A stretch of 64,000 nt of DNA from Halobacillus yeomjeoni (GTDB taxonomy: Bacteria; Bacillota; Bacilli; Bacillales; Halobacillaceae), in assembly GCF_020171525.1 (NCBI RefSeq), contig NZ_JAIVAI010000001.1, positions 992,001 through 1,056,000 on the forward strand, in the 5' to 3' direction. Made by a program: the position numbers and the translations under genes. Below, one piece after another: positions 25,764 through 33,768 of this stretch. The notes below the pieces were generated by a model. That model saw nothing but the letters and a program-made list of their open reading frames with translations, ran no database searches and was not told where the DNA came from. The stretch's first letter is position 1, and each line of letters begins with the position of its first letter.

Positions 25764-26066
25764 TTAAAACAGCTTTTCCTCTTTATCTGTCACCTGCAAT
25801 ATAGATGGGTATGCCGTTAACAGTATAAAAAGCAGCACAAGTATAGTTAATCCAGATATTTTCTCAGGTACATGAAACACAATAAAAACTATCAACACAA
25901 TGGGTAGTATCGGGATGAGTGAAAATGCTATTTTCAAAGATTTCGCAGTGAAGTAAAGATGCTGAGTACATTGAGGACACTGAATTGGGTATTTCTTTTT
26001 TATAAGTGTACTTTCAAATAAATACCACCTTGAAATTTCCGATTGGCAATTGGGACAAAACTTCAA
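25764..26066 (-). CDS. Zinc-ribbon membrane protein (CxxC-(about 22)-CxxC)
   Basis: The 100-residue protein has an N-terminal zinc ribbon (CPNC, then 22 residues, then CPQC) and two membrane helices. It resembles the TIGR04104 'cxxc_20_cxxc' family of Bacillaceae, whose function is unknown. A TTG giving MKFCPNCQSE is chosen because GAGGAGG lies 8 bases ahead and the cysteine motif sits right at the N-terminus in relatives. The ATG 14 codons upstream overlaps the neighbouring stop (ATGA) and remains possible. It probably forms a two-gene unit with the PH-domain gene. Confidence 0.75.
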   Translation of the reverse strand: MKFCPNCQSEISRWYLFESTLIKKKYPIQCPQCTQHLYFTAKSLKIAFSLIPILPIVLIVFIVFHVPEKISGLTILVLLFILLTAYPSILQVTDKEEKLF

Positions 26067-26104
26067 TTTCACTCCCTCCTCGAAACGACCTTTGTGCTCT
26101 TTGA

Positions 26105-26548
26105 TCATCTGTTCATTAATTCTATATTGGGGTTTACTTTTAGTAACAATTCAAGAAATTCTTTTTCATTTTTAGGAGATATGATTATTTCATGGTTATT
26201 GCCATAAAGAATAACTATTCGATCCACTGATAAGGCAGGTGCTGTGAATAGACTCTTCAATTTATTAACTCTATAAATATCATCTATATTTATTTTCCTC
26301 TTAAATGGACCTGATTGTATTTTTAATACCCCACTTTCGAGCAGGTAACCTGTTTTAAACCATATCCATAACAGTAGGGCTATGATAGATCCACTCAGGA
26401 TATAACCCCATATACTTTTATAGGCTATGAATTGCAGACCAACAGGGTCGGTACCAAAAACATAAATAAAAACGATAAATAGAATAAAGCCCCAGAACAT
26501 TGCTATAAACCAAGCATCTTTTTTGGATGGAAAGTACAATTCAAACAC
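26105..26548 (-). CDS. Two-helix membrane protein with bacterial PH-like domain (YyaB/SunI type)
   Basis: The 147-residue protein has two N-terminal membrane helices (about 12-32 and 44-66) and a cytoplasmic PH-like domain. The signature is GYLLESGVLKIQSGPFKRKI, then IDDIYRVNKLKSLFTAPALS and NEKEFLELL, as in the YyaB/SunI (bPH_6, DUF1200) family. SunI gives immunity to the lantibiotic sublancin in B. subtilis, but most homologues lie outside bacteriocin loci and no bacteriocin gene is seen here. It ends at or overlaps the zinc-ribbon gene. Confidence 0.85.
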   Translation of the reverse strand: MFELYFPSKKDAWFIAMFWGFILFIVFIYVFGTDPVGLQFIAYKSIWGYILSGSIIALLLWIWFKTGYLLESGVLKIQSGPFKRKINIDDIYRVNKLKSLFTAPALSVDRIVILYGNNHEIIISPKNEKEFLELLLKVNPNIELMNR

Positions 26549-26704
26549 CTCTTCACCATTCTTTACGAGTCAGAAGAGGTTATCGTTTCGTGAGATATTC
26601 ATTTATATGAAAAAATTAATAGTCAATCGCCTAAAAATCCACTCTATATCTAGTTTTATGAATTCAGTCCCTTTGTCTTCCATTCCATCTTTCTGCATAC
26701 AATA

Positions 26705-26731
26705 AGCGATAGCCATTGTGCAGCTATCGCT
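26705..26731 (-). terminator. Hairpin after the 26.7-kb small gene
   Basis: AGCGATAGC/GCTATCGCT with a 9-nt loop; the following T content is modest in either direction, so termination may be partial. Confidence 0.5.
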
Positions 26732-26743
26732 CTTGTTTATATA

Positions 26744-26974
26744 TCAGTAATAAGTTTCTGCAATAGTCATTGCTATATAAATTAATAACATAATAGCTAA
26801 AGGAAAAAGAACACTTAGAATGATTGTAAAGACTATCTTCCATTTTAGCCTTTTCACTTCTTTAAGTTGCTCCCTGAAGTCGCTTTTGTCAGTGAAATAT
26901 AGAGAAGTAATAATTGCAATCACTATTAACATTAAAGGCAATGTAAATGCCACAAAGCCATTGAAGATTTTCAT
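26744..26974 (-). CDS. Small two-helix membrane protein
   Basis: The 76-residue protein has two strong hydrophobic segments (about 5-27 and 49-72) separated by a charged loop (TDKSDFREQLKEVKRLKWK). I do not recognise a family. AAGGTG lies 5 bases before the ATG; two GTG codons just upstream are weaker starts. It is in a run of minus-strand accessory genes, each with its own hairpin. Confidence 0.6.
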   Translation of the reverse strand: MKIFNGFVAFTLPLMLIVIAIITSLYFTDKSDFREQLKEVKRLKWKIVFTIILSVLFPLAIMLLIYIAMTIAETYY

Positions 26975-27144
26975 CACCACACCTTAGTAATGCATGCTGT
27001 CTTTATTTTTTTTTTGCTTCACTATACGTATATAAGTGCTGTTCATTTAATTATGTATTTCAGTAAAAAGTCCAACAACCCCCGGATGAATGTCACCGAT
27101 TACAGGAGGTTGGTTAATATTCCTTGATACCCACCTTATAATCT

Positions 27145-27780
27145 TTAGATTATACATTCTGTTCCATTAACAATAAAGTCGGCTTTTTCATTTGGTTTTT
27201 GTTCTTCAACATACATGTCTTCTGATACCATCCAATTGTTTTCCCACATTTCACGGGCCTCTTCCCCATCCCTCTCAATGCCTCGAAAAAGCCTTGTCTC
27301 CCTGGGACATTCCACCCATATTTTCAAGTCATATCTATTTGCTAATTCATTCCGCAGGGAATACACACCTTCAATTAATACAATTCCTCCAACAGGAACA
27401 GTGTGCCATTCTGATAAATCATCAGCTTCCCAATCATACCTTTGATAATAACCCTCTTTGTCTTGACTGATTGGTTCAAGAACTTGGTTTAAAATACGTT
27501 CCCAATCGAATTCTGCACCTATAGGATTTTGCTTACGATCTGTTTTCAAATGTTGTGAGGAAGGTAAATAAAAATCATCCATATGTACAACAGTTACGTT
27601 TGGACATTTTTCTTTTAATTTATTTGCAAATGTACTTTTTCCTGAACCGCCACAACCATCTATTCCAATTAACAAGGTTGATTGTTTTCTCGGAATTGAA
27701 TTTATTGAGCTAACAAGTATCTTAATATCATGAAAATCACCTTTTTCAGCTTTGAAATTCACTCTTTTCACCACTTTCAT
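27145..27780 (-). CDS. Uridine-kinase-like P-loop phosphotransferase
   Basis: The 211-residue protein has the P-loop GIDGCGGSGKST at about residues 39-50. VVHMDDFYLP follows (Walker B/substrate Asp), then GAEFDWERI and GIVLIEGVYSLR. This arrangement is that of the uridine kinase/phosphoribulokinase superfamily. Relatives are annotated only as kinases, and the natural substrate is unknown. The first 30 residues before the P-loop are extra and poorly conserved. The SD before the ATG is weak (AAAGAG), so the start could be a few codons later. Confidence 0.82.
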   Translation of the reverse strand: MKVVKRVNFKAEKGDFHDIKILVSSINSIPRKQSTLLIGIDGCGGSGKSTFANKLKEKCPNVTVVHMDDFYLPSSQHLKTDRKQNPIGAEFDWERILNQVLEPISQDKEGYYQRYDWEADDLSEWHTVPVGGIVLIEGVYSLRNELANRYDLKIWVECPRETRLFRGIERDGEEAREMWENNWMVSEDMYVEEQKPNEKADFIVNGTECII

Positions 27781-27878
27781 GTAAAAGCTCTTTAAACACT
27801 ACATCTTATTCTGATCATTGATGTAACCCACTTAATAAAGACTTCACTAAGCAAATTATTAAGTACAATGGCTCTTAT

Positions 27879-28004
27879 TTATAGGGTATCTTGTTTATCC
27901 AATTTGAGAGTACATAGAAAACGTTCAACTCCAGGATATTTTTCTCCTAAGCCAGTTGTTTCAAAGCCGTAATTTTCATAGAAATTCGATACGGTGCCTG
28001 ATTC
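27879..28004 (-). pseudogene. C-terminal remnant of a GNAT acetyltransferase gene
   Basis: Forty-one codons in one frame read ESGTVSNFYENYGFETTG followed by GLGEKYPGVERFLCTLKL and a natural stop. This is the C-terminal strand-helix-strand of many Bacillus GNAT proteins. There is no start codon, SD or N-terminal acetyl-CoA site. The homology stops at about 28004, next to a TCACTA/TAGTGA inverted repeat and the motif GTGGGGGTCAGACACC, so the rest appears deleted. The remainder of the 27781-28251 gap shows nothing else. Confidence 0.7.
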
Positions 28005-28251
28005 TCACTATACTAATACTTTAGTGAAGTGGGGGTCAGACACCATACAAATTACTGGCATTATGATTTTTGAACTTTATCAATGAAACACTCCCAACAT
28101 CCTCCTAGAAAAGTTTTTCGCCTACGTGGGTATTTCTCGTTCCTTTGATATTTCTAGATTTACATGAGAACCTGTCTTTACTACTCCCCTATTGAACTAT
28201 AAGTCTATACAAAATGAATTTTAAAGAGGAACATATATAACTAATATGATG

Positions 28252-28527
28252 CTAACCTTGCTTATTGAAAGTCTTAAAAAATTCAATAAGCAAGATAATC
28301 AGTCCAAAGACAGTAATTATTACTCCTACTACAAACGGGAAACCTAAGAATAATGAATCTATAACCTCATCCCCGTATTGTCGCTCTCCAAAAATTGCAT
28401 ACCATAACTTTGATTTACCAGACCATGCTGTGATTTGAGCAGCATATATAGATCCTGCTAAAATAATGGTCAGTGTGGTTAATAATCCACTTACCATCAG
28501 GAGTCCTCCGATTACGGTTCTTTTCAT
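28252..28527 (-). CDS. Small membrane protein, two helices
   Basis: The 91-residue protein has a first helix at about 7-29, a polar central section (WSGKSKLWYAIFGERQYGDE) and a second helix at about 60-84, then a basic tail. No family is recognised. GGTGGAGG lies 10 bases before the ATG. It is the last minus-strand gene before the SAM-riboswitch gene. Confidence 0.6.
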   Translation of the reverse strand: MKRTVIGGLLMVSGLLTTLTIILAGSIYAAQITAWSGKSKLWYAIFGERQYGDEVIDSLFLGFPFVVGVIITVFGLIILLIEFFKTFNKQG

Positions 28528-28832
28528 AAAAAACGTACCTCCACCTAAAATAAATTCATCTGTTCTGTGAAAGTTCCCTCCAAATCAAAAAGAATGGCTA
28601 TTCTTCCTGACTCCCCCCCAAAGATTATCATATTTTTGTAATTTAGTGGAAATTGATACCTCTATATAGTAGTTTATCTTAATTGCATCATCCACTCTCA
28701 TCTTAATAAGATTTAAGTTATTTTTCTGAAAATTCTATTGATTCTTGATTCTTTTTCCTGTATCGTATAACGCAAGCTGAAATAATGAATTGGAAAGTGT
28801 TCTACTGTTTTTCCAAACTAAATAATAAAAAA
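28528..28832. other. A+T-rich intergenic region with likely riboswitch promoter
   Basis: No gene is supported. A TATAAC (28766-28771) preceded by weak -35 candidates lies about 60 bases before the S-box aptamer and may be its promoter. Confidence 0.3.
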
Positions 28833-28933
28833 CTTATCCAGAGAGGTGGAGGGACTGGCCCTTTGATACCTCAGCAACCAGCCATTGGCACGGTGCTAAA
28901 TCCAGAAGGTAGTAGTGATACCTTGAAGATAAG
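28833..28933 (+). promoter_or_regulatory. S-box (SAM-I) riboswitch
   Basis: The conserved S-box elements are all present in order: CTTATCCAGAGAGGTGGAGG, GACTGGCCCTTTGAT, CCTCAGCAACC, the P3 GGCACGGTGCTAAATCC and the closing GATAAG that pairs with the opening CTTATC. Binding of S-adenosylmethionine stabilises this fold and favours the downstream terminator, so the following gene is expressed when SAM is low. It controls the homocysteine methyltransferase gene at 29120. Confidence 0.95.
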
Positions 28934-28949
28934 GAGACTTTTTATACAT

Positions 28950-28986
28950 AAAGGACCCCCTTATACAAGGAGGTCCTTTTTTTTTT
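28950..28986 (+). terminator. Riboswitch expression-platform terminator
   Basis: AAAGGACCCCCTT/AAGGAGGTCCTTT with loop ATAC is followed by ten or so T. It starts 17 bases after the aptamer. Confidence 0.92.
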
Positions 28987-29119
28987 CGTAGGAAATGATG
29001 ATCCTGACACGAAATGGATTGGAACGATTGGAGAGAGAAAGTCAGCGTGCTCTTGTAGAAAGGGCGTTCGCTTTCTTATAATAAATCACTCTTACAAAAT
29101 GGAAAGGTTGTGGAATGGA

Positions 29120-30169
29120 ATGAAACGTTCATTAGAACAAAGATTGCAGGATGGGCCCGTTATTTGTGGTGAAGGATACTTATTTGAGTTGGAGCGACGC
29201 GGATATTTACAGGCCGGGTCCTTTGTACCTGAAGTAGCGCTCGATAACCCTCAGGCACTAAAACAGACGTATCGTGATTATATGCTCGCAGGATCAGATG
29301 TCGTCTTAGCCTTTACCTATAACGGCCACCGTGAAAAAATGAGAATCATCGGCAAAGAGGACCTACTGGAGCCGCTTAACCGTCAAGCCATTCGTCTAGC
29401 CAAAGAGGTTGCCGAGGAGCACCCCGAGGAAGAAGCACTCGTAGCCGGGAACATTTCCAACACGAACTTGTTCAACCCGGATGATCCGGAGGCTGTTTCG
29501 AAAACAAGAAGCATGTTTGCAGAGATGATCGGCTGGTGTAAAGAAGAAGGCGTAGATTTTGTGAACGGCGAAACCTTTTATTATTATGAAGAAGCATTGA
29601 TTGCTCTTGAAGAAATTCAAAAACAAGATCTTCCTGCCGTGATCACCTTCGGTCTGATGGGCGAAAATATCCTGCGGGACGGCTACGAAGTAGAAGAAGC
29701 CTGCCGCTTATTAAAAGAAAAAGGTGCTCTTGTAGTAGGTATGAACTGCTTCCGAGGACCAGCGACAATGCAGCCATATGTAGAAAAAATCCGCAGTGCG
29801 GTGGACGGTTATGTAGGTGCACTTCCTATTCCTTACCGCACGACTGTAGAACATCCTACCTTCTTCAACCTGCCGGACGGAGGCTGTGCGTGTACACTTC
29901 CTACGGAAACAACGTTTCCGACCTCTCTGGACCCACTCTATACGAACCGGTATGAACTTGCTGAGTGGGCGAAAGAAGCCCACAGTATCGGTGTGAACTA
30001 TCTCGGACTCTGCTGTGGAGCTTCACCGGCTATGCTTCGCGAGGTAGCAGAAACTGTCGGACGTAAAACTGTAAACTCTACGTATTCTCCGGATATGGAA
30101 AAACACTTCCTGTTCGGTAGTGACGACTCGCTGCAGGATCATATTACGTCTTATAAGACGAAAGCATAA
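29120..30169 (+). CDS. Homocysteine S-methyltransferase, betaine-type (BHMT-like)
   Basis: The roughly 350-residue TIM-barrel enzyme has the zinc-ligand cysteines of Hcy-binding domains: GMNCFRGP (about 208) and GLCCGASP (about 295). Length and N-terminal GPVICGEGYLFELERRG resemble betaine-homocysteine methyltransferases more than the smaller S-methylmethionine enzymes or cobalamin MetH. It makes methionine from homocysteine, with glycine betaine the likely donor, which suits a halophile that accumulates betaine; the donor is inference. The S-box upstream ties it to methionine supply. The ATG at 29120 has AAAGG at a long 12-base spacing; an ATG seven codons earlier has no SD. Confidence 0.85.
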   Translation: MKRSLEQRLQDGPVICGEGYLFELERRGYLQAGSFVPEVALDNPQALKQTYRDYMLAGSDVVLAFTYNGHREKMRIIGKEDLLEPLNRQAIRLAKEVAEEHPEEEALVAGNISNTNLFNPDDPEAVSKTRSMFAEMIGWCKEEGVDFVNGETFYYYEEALIALEEIQKQDLPAVITFGLMGENILRDGYEVEEACRLLKEKGALVVGMNCFRGPATMQPYVEKIRSAVDGYVGALPIPYRTTVEHPTFFNLPDGGCACTLPTETTFPTSLDPLYTNRYELAEWAKEAHSIGVNYLGLCCGASPAMLREVAETVGRKTVNSTYSPDMEKHFLFGSDDSLQDHITSYKTKA

Positions 30170-30171
30170 GG

Positions 30172-30209
30172 GAAACCCGCCTGTCCTCAACTAAGGACAG
30201 GCGGGTTTC
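30172..30209 (+). terminator. Terminator of the BHMT-like gene
   Basis: A 16-bp perfect stem (GAAACCCGCCTGTCCT and complement) with a 6-nt loop follows the stop; the T-run is inside the stem end. Confidence 0.8.
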
Positions 30210-30440
30210 AAGTCTTTATTCGGTTTTGTTCACTATTCAATATCTCCTCCACCCTCTTCTGTAAAACTATTGAAGGTGACTTATTAAAAATGAATTCTAT
30301 AGTACAACAAGCGAATCATTATCAACCTCACTAACTGAATTGCCCAAGTTGATACTTTATCCCCCCTTTAAGGGGATGTTTTTACATGCACCTTTCCCAA
30401 ACATGAGCCCTTCCAGATGTGTTAACTTAATATTAACGCT

Positions 30441-30467
30441 ATTCAGAATTTAACAACAATTCTGAAT
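30441..30467 (+). other. Perfect 10-bp inverted repeat in the protease leader
   Basis: ATTCAGAATT and AATTCTGAAT surround TAACAAC, ending 10 bases before the SD of the subtilisin gene. It could be a regulator operator or a leader stem-loop. The rest of the 30170-30490 gap is A+T-rich with no other assignable signal. Confidence 0.6.
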
Positions 30468-30490
30468 GCAAAATTAAAAGGAGGAATTTG

Positions 30491-31624
30491 ATGCGGAAAC
30501 ACATCTGGAAAGTAGCCGGGATTATGTTGGTGTTCGCTTTAGTCTTTTCATTCAATAACATAGCCCAAGCTTCAGTTCAAAAAGCAGCTGAGCAAAAGGC
30601 AGAGGTAGGAGAATACTTAATTGGATTTAAGTCAAAAGTGAACCAAAATGTCGTTAAAGGTTTGGGAGGAAAAGTACTTCATGAATATAAATATATGAAT
30701 GTCGTACATGCCAAGCTTCCGGAACAAGCAGTAAAAGCATTAGCCAACAACCCTAATGTCGCGTATGTAGAGCAAGATCATACTGCTCAGGCAACCAGTC
30801 AAACGACGCCCTATGGAATCTCCCATATTAATGCAGATGATGTCCAAGCTCAAGGAACGACTGGGAATGGCGTAAAGGTAGCAATCCTGGACACTGGTAT
30901 CGATGGAGCACATGAAGACTTAAACGTAGCTGGCGGAGAGAGTTTTGTCAGTGGTGAACCTAACGCCTTAGTTGATGGAAATGGTCATGGCACCCACGTA
31001 GCTGGAACAGTTGCAGGTGTAGATAATACACTAGGTGTGCTGGGTGTAGCACCAGCTACTGAGCTCTATGCTGTTAAAGTATTAAATAGTGATGGCAGCG
31101 GTTCTTACAGTGGAATTGCTCAAGGAATTGAGTGGGCCATCAGCAATAACATGGACATCATCAACATGAGTCTTGGAGGAAGCCGTGGTTCGGCCACTCT
31201 GGAACAAGCGGTAAACAATGCTGATAATCAAGGCTTATTAGTCGTAGCTGCTGCTGGTAATGAAGGATCCAAAGGTAAGAAAAACACAATCGGTTATCCT
31301 GCCAAATATGCAGCAGCCATGGCTGTTGGTGCTGTAGACGGTGCTAATAATAGAGCATCCTTCTCCAGTGTAGGGTCTGAACTTGAAGTGATGGCTCCAG
31401 GTGTAGATATTTTAAGTTCTGTACCAGGTAATGCTTATGATCGCTTCAATGGTACTTCCATGGCAACCCCGCATGTCGCAGGGGCAGCTGCTCTAGTATT
31501 AGCAGATAATCCAACATTGACGAATGATCAGATCCGTCAAACATTAATTGACACAGCTGTTCCTCTAGGTGATTCCTTCTATTATGGAAACGGAGTTATC
31601 GACGTGCAGGCTGCTGTTCAATAA
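30491..31624 (+). CDS. Secreted subtilisin-family serine protease
   Basis: The 377-residue prepro-enzyme has a signal peptide (residues 1 to about 28, ending AQAS), an I9 inhibitor propeptide (about 40-98, [10 protein letters not shown] to AYVEQDH) and a mature S8 domain of about 275 residues. The catalytic triad is Asp134 (LDTGID), His166 (GHGTHVAG) and Ser323 ([11 protein letters not shown]), with oxyanion Asn257 (AAGNEGS). All are intact, so an active extracellular protease is expected. AAAAGGAGG lies 6 bases before the ATG; the TTG one codon earlier is rejected. It is monocistronic, with an inverted repeat in its leader. Confidence 0.95.
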   Translation: MRKHIWKVAGIMLVFALVFSFNNIAQASVQKAAEQKAEVGEYLIGFKSKVNQNVVKGLGGKVLHEYKYMNVVHAKLPEQAVKALANNPNVAYVEQDHTAQATSQTTPYGISHINADDVQAQGTTGNGVKVAILDTGIDGAHEDLNVAGGESFVSGEPNALVDGNGHGTHVAGTVAGVDNTLGVLGVAPATELYAVKVLNSDGSGSYSGIAQGIEWAISNNMDIINMSLGGSRGSATLEQAVNNADNQGLLVVAAAGNEGSKGKKNTIGYPAKYAAAMAVGAVDGANNRASFSSVGSELEVMAPGVDILSSVPGNAYDRFNGTSMATPHVAGAAALVLADNPTLTNDQIRQTLIDTAVPLGDSFYYGNGVIDVQAAVQ

Positions 31625-31685
31625 TATCTAAGAAAGTTTGGTACAAGTATAAAAGTACTGTTCCACATTTCTAACTAAAAGTAAA

Positions 31686-31735
31686 AAAGCGTATGAAACC
31701 AGATTCTTGAATCATGGTTTCATACGCTTTTCTTT
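31686..31735 (+). terminator. Terminator of the subtilisin gene
   Basis: A 16-bp stem (AAAGCGTATGAAACCA and complement) extended by an inner GATTC/GAATC is followed by TTCTTTT. Confidence 0.9.
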
Positions 31736-31765
31736 TATACTGGGTTCTAATGGTACTTCCTGTAG

Positions 31766-31972
31766 TTGGAGACAAAACTATTTCACTGCGGTGCGGGATG
31801 TTTTACTCTGTTCGCACCAAACCAAGCATCTGATTTTTCAGATTCTCTTTATTCTCCTGAAGGTAGAATTTATTTTTCAGGGAAACACACATCCCCTTTT
31901 CATGGTTGGGTAGAAGGCGAGATTGAATCAGCAATTCGAGCTGCTTATGAGGTCAATAATCGAAATGGCTGA
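31766..31972 (+). pseudogene. C-terminal remnant of a flavin monoamine oxidase
   Basis: The frame reads GAGCFTLFAPNQASDFSDSL, then SPEGRIYFSGKHTSPFHGW and EGEIESAIRAAYEVN before a stop. That is the FAD-binding C-terminus of the flavin amine-oxidase family (usual form GRIYFAGEHTS...HGW...GAIESG.RAA.E). No N-terminal FAD Rossmann motif or start exists upstream; the subtilisin terminator lies 30 bases away. GKHTS for GEHTS and EGE for EGA are further signs of decay. It is a deletion remnant. Confidence 0.75.
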
Positions 31973-32055
31973 AACAACGATTAATCATTTAGAAGAAAAA
32001 ATCCGTATCCCTCAAAATAATAATTTTCTATTCTTATATCAATATAGTATATCCA

Positions 32056-32370
32056 GTGTTATGGTTAGGTAGTGTCGAGGACTTGGTTGAGTGTCATCTG
32101 GATTTTTTAACGTGGTCCCCTTTGGCCAGGAGGCTAAATTTGAAGGCTTCTTCTTCCTATGAAAAACTTAATAACGAAATGTTAATTAGTTTTTATCATT
32201 TTTTACTGACCAATATATATTCAGGGAATTTATCTAAAACCATGTTAAACGAAACTTCACTGTTAGAAATAACTGCGAAAAGACGCGGTATTTATCTAAC
32301 TTATTTCAAGAAGGTTGTCCATCCCAAAAATCCCTTTCAAATTTTAATCGTTATTCAACAAATCGATTAA
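32056..32370 (+). CDS. Doubtful 104-residue frame, possibly a remnant
   Basis: The frame is open for 104 codons and encodes a mixed hydrophobic/basic sequence (ARRLNLKASSSYEKLNNEML, later TAKRRGIYLTYFKK) with no recognised domain. There is no SD before the first ATG, and it lies between an amine-oxidase remnant and a dispersed repeat. It may be part of another decayed gene. Apart from this frame and the repeat at 32516, the 31973-32660 interval holds nothing I can identify. Confidence 0.22.
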   Translation: MLWLGSVEDLVECHLDFLTWSPLARRLNLKASSSYEKLNNEMLISFYHFLLTNIYSGNLSKTMLNETSLLEITAKRRGIYLTYFKKVVHPKNPFQILIVIQQID

Positions 32371-32515
32371 AAATGATGACACTTCTCTTTCTTCTCTTCT
32401 GAAAGAAAGTCAATTGTGTTTTTTGTTAACTGAATGGGTTAACTCTCATTTTCTCTCTCCAATATCTTGATCATAATTTCATGTAGTATTTCTTGACTTT
32501 TTAAATTTAATGCTT

Positions 32516-32610
32516 GGTTAAAGTTTAGTGTTGATATTACTAACAAAAAAGAACTTCCATTTTTATGGAAGTTCTTTTTTGTTGCGCTAATTAAACTAAA
32601 CGCCCCGATT
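32516..32610. repeat. Dispersed intergenic repeat, copy 2
   Basis: The segment aligns with 18324-18424 over its whole length. It contains a perfect 16-bp stem (AAAAAAGAACTTCCAT and complement) around TTTT, which makes it a terminator in both directions. Confidence 0.7.
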
Positions 32611-32660
32611 AAGAAAGACTCGCATTATAGAAATACCTTACTGGTTTACAATAGAAACCC

Positions 32661-32852
32661 TTATCGAAAAAACAATGAATAAATTATAGAACCGGCTATT
32701 ATTAAGAGAATAAACACACCAGTACCCTTCCAGCCTAAACCACCAACTAAATCTGAGAGGTTGCTTCCGTGGACACTACCTGAAGAGTTACTTAATTCTT
32801 TTTGCCTTAGTTTTTCTCTTTTTACTTCAGGAGTTTCGTATTCTTTTTTCAT
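32661..32852 (-). CDS. DUF6366-like small membrane protein
   Basis: The 63-residue protein has a charged N-terminus (ETPEVKREKLRQKELSNSSG), the motif LVGGLGWKGTGVFIL and one C-terminal membrane helix. The order ETPE..R...RQKEL followed by DLVGGLGWKGTG is that of the DUF6366 family of Bacillaceae, of unknown function. AAGGAGGG lies 6 bases before the ATG. It is followed by the dispersed repeat, which can act as its terminator. Confidence 0.75.
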   Translation of the reverse strand: MKKEYETPEVKREKLRQKELSNSSGSVHGSNLSDLVGGLGWKGTGVFILLIIAGSIIYSLFFR

Positions 32853-33345
32853 CTAAGCCCTCCTTAAATAGCTTCTCTTTAAACACATACCCACTACAGG
32901 GAGCAAAATTCAGTGGTTACATCGTGAAAGTAAATAACTTAGGGCATCATAGGTTTTGGCACTTAGAATTTTACCATTATTTAATTAATCGTAAATTTAT
33001 TACTCTGATGACGGATGCTCTCTAGTACTTTAAACCAAGTGAAATTATTGTTTAAATACTTGGTTGTCACGCCGGTAAAACGCTGTATCCACTCTTTCTG
33101 TATTCGGTGGTAGTTCTAGGACGTTTTCGAATGTGAAGAGTCCCTTGTGGTGTATTTTACCGTCTGATTTGAACTAACAATAAACATTATTAGGAGCTCT
33201 ATCTTTCTTCATTAGAAAGAGACTTACCTTACTACAGATAAGTCCCCAATAGTTTAAGATTTAGAGTGAAAAATCTTAAATTGAATTTTAATTTAACTTC
33301 AGTTAGCCCAATTATCCCTAATACCAGGCTGTATTATTTTATGTA
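32853..33345. other. Intergenic region holding one coding remnant
   Basis: Apart from the 42-codon fragment at 33045-33173 the region is A+T-rich. A hairpin-like CTATCTTTCTTCATTAGAAAG at about 33200 is too weak to call. Confidence 0.3.
33045..33173 (-). pseudogene. C-terminal coding remnant of unknown family
   Basis: Forty-two codons bounded by stops read FKSDGKIHHKGLFTFENV, then LELPPNTERVDTAFYRRD and NQVFKQ. The composition is that of real protein (balanced charges, no low-complexity), and it has neither start codon nor SD. I take it as the 3' end of a deleted gene; the family is not recognised. Confidence 0.4.
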
Positions 33346-33768
33346 CTAACCTTGTTGCCCTTCTGTATATATTTGAAAGGTTACACCGAACTTATCTTTT
33401 ATTACCCCGTAAGCAGGACTAAAACCCATTTCTGAAAGCGGCATTTCGACTTGTCCTCCATCCTGTAAGTTTTCAAAAATTTGGCGAGCTTTCTCTACAT
33501 CGTCAAACGTGACACATATGGTCACCAGGTTCCCTTCTTGGGCTGGTTGACCTGGAAATGTATCTGAAAACATAATTACTGACCCTCCAACACTTATTGC
33601 ACCGTGTGCAACAAGGTCTTTTGCATTTTCTGGAAAAGGAGAGTCTGAGGTAGTAGGCATTTCACCAAATGTGATAACTCCTAAATTTTCTGCATGAAAT
33701 ACCTTTTCGTAAAATCCAATTGCTTCTCTTGCATTGCCGTTCAATTGTAAATAAGGTATGAAATTCAT
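33346..33768 (-). CDS. VOC family protein, PhnB/YjdN type
   Basis: The 140-residue protein starts MNFIPYLQLNGNAREAIGFY, the typical N-terminus of PhnB-like VOC proteins. The stretches AHGAISVGGSVIMFSD, GNLVTICVTFDDVEKA and MGFSPAYGVIKDKFGVTFQI complete the fold. Metal ligands of true glyoxalases are not obvious, as in most of this subgroup. Substrate unknown. AGAGGAG lies 9 bases before the ATG. It is monocistronic. Confidence 0.9.
   Translation of the reverse strand: MNFIPYLQLNGNAREAIGFYEKVFHAENLGVITFGEMPTTSDSPFPENAKDLVAHGAISVGGSVIMFSDTFPGQPAQEGNLVTICVTFDDVEKARQIFENLQDGGQVEMPLSEMGFSPAYGVIKDKFGVTFQIYTEGQQG

Noticed and set aside
25764-26548. Bacteriocin immunity locus because of the SunI-like PH protein
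   Set aside because: No bacteriocin precursor, modification or ABC export gene lies nearby; the partner is a zinc-ribbon membrane protein.
28785-28991. 68-codon frame over the S-box
   Set aside because: The sequence is explained by the SAM riboswitch and its terminator; it has no SD.
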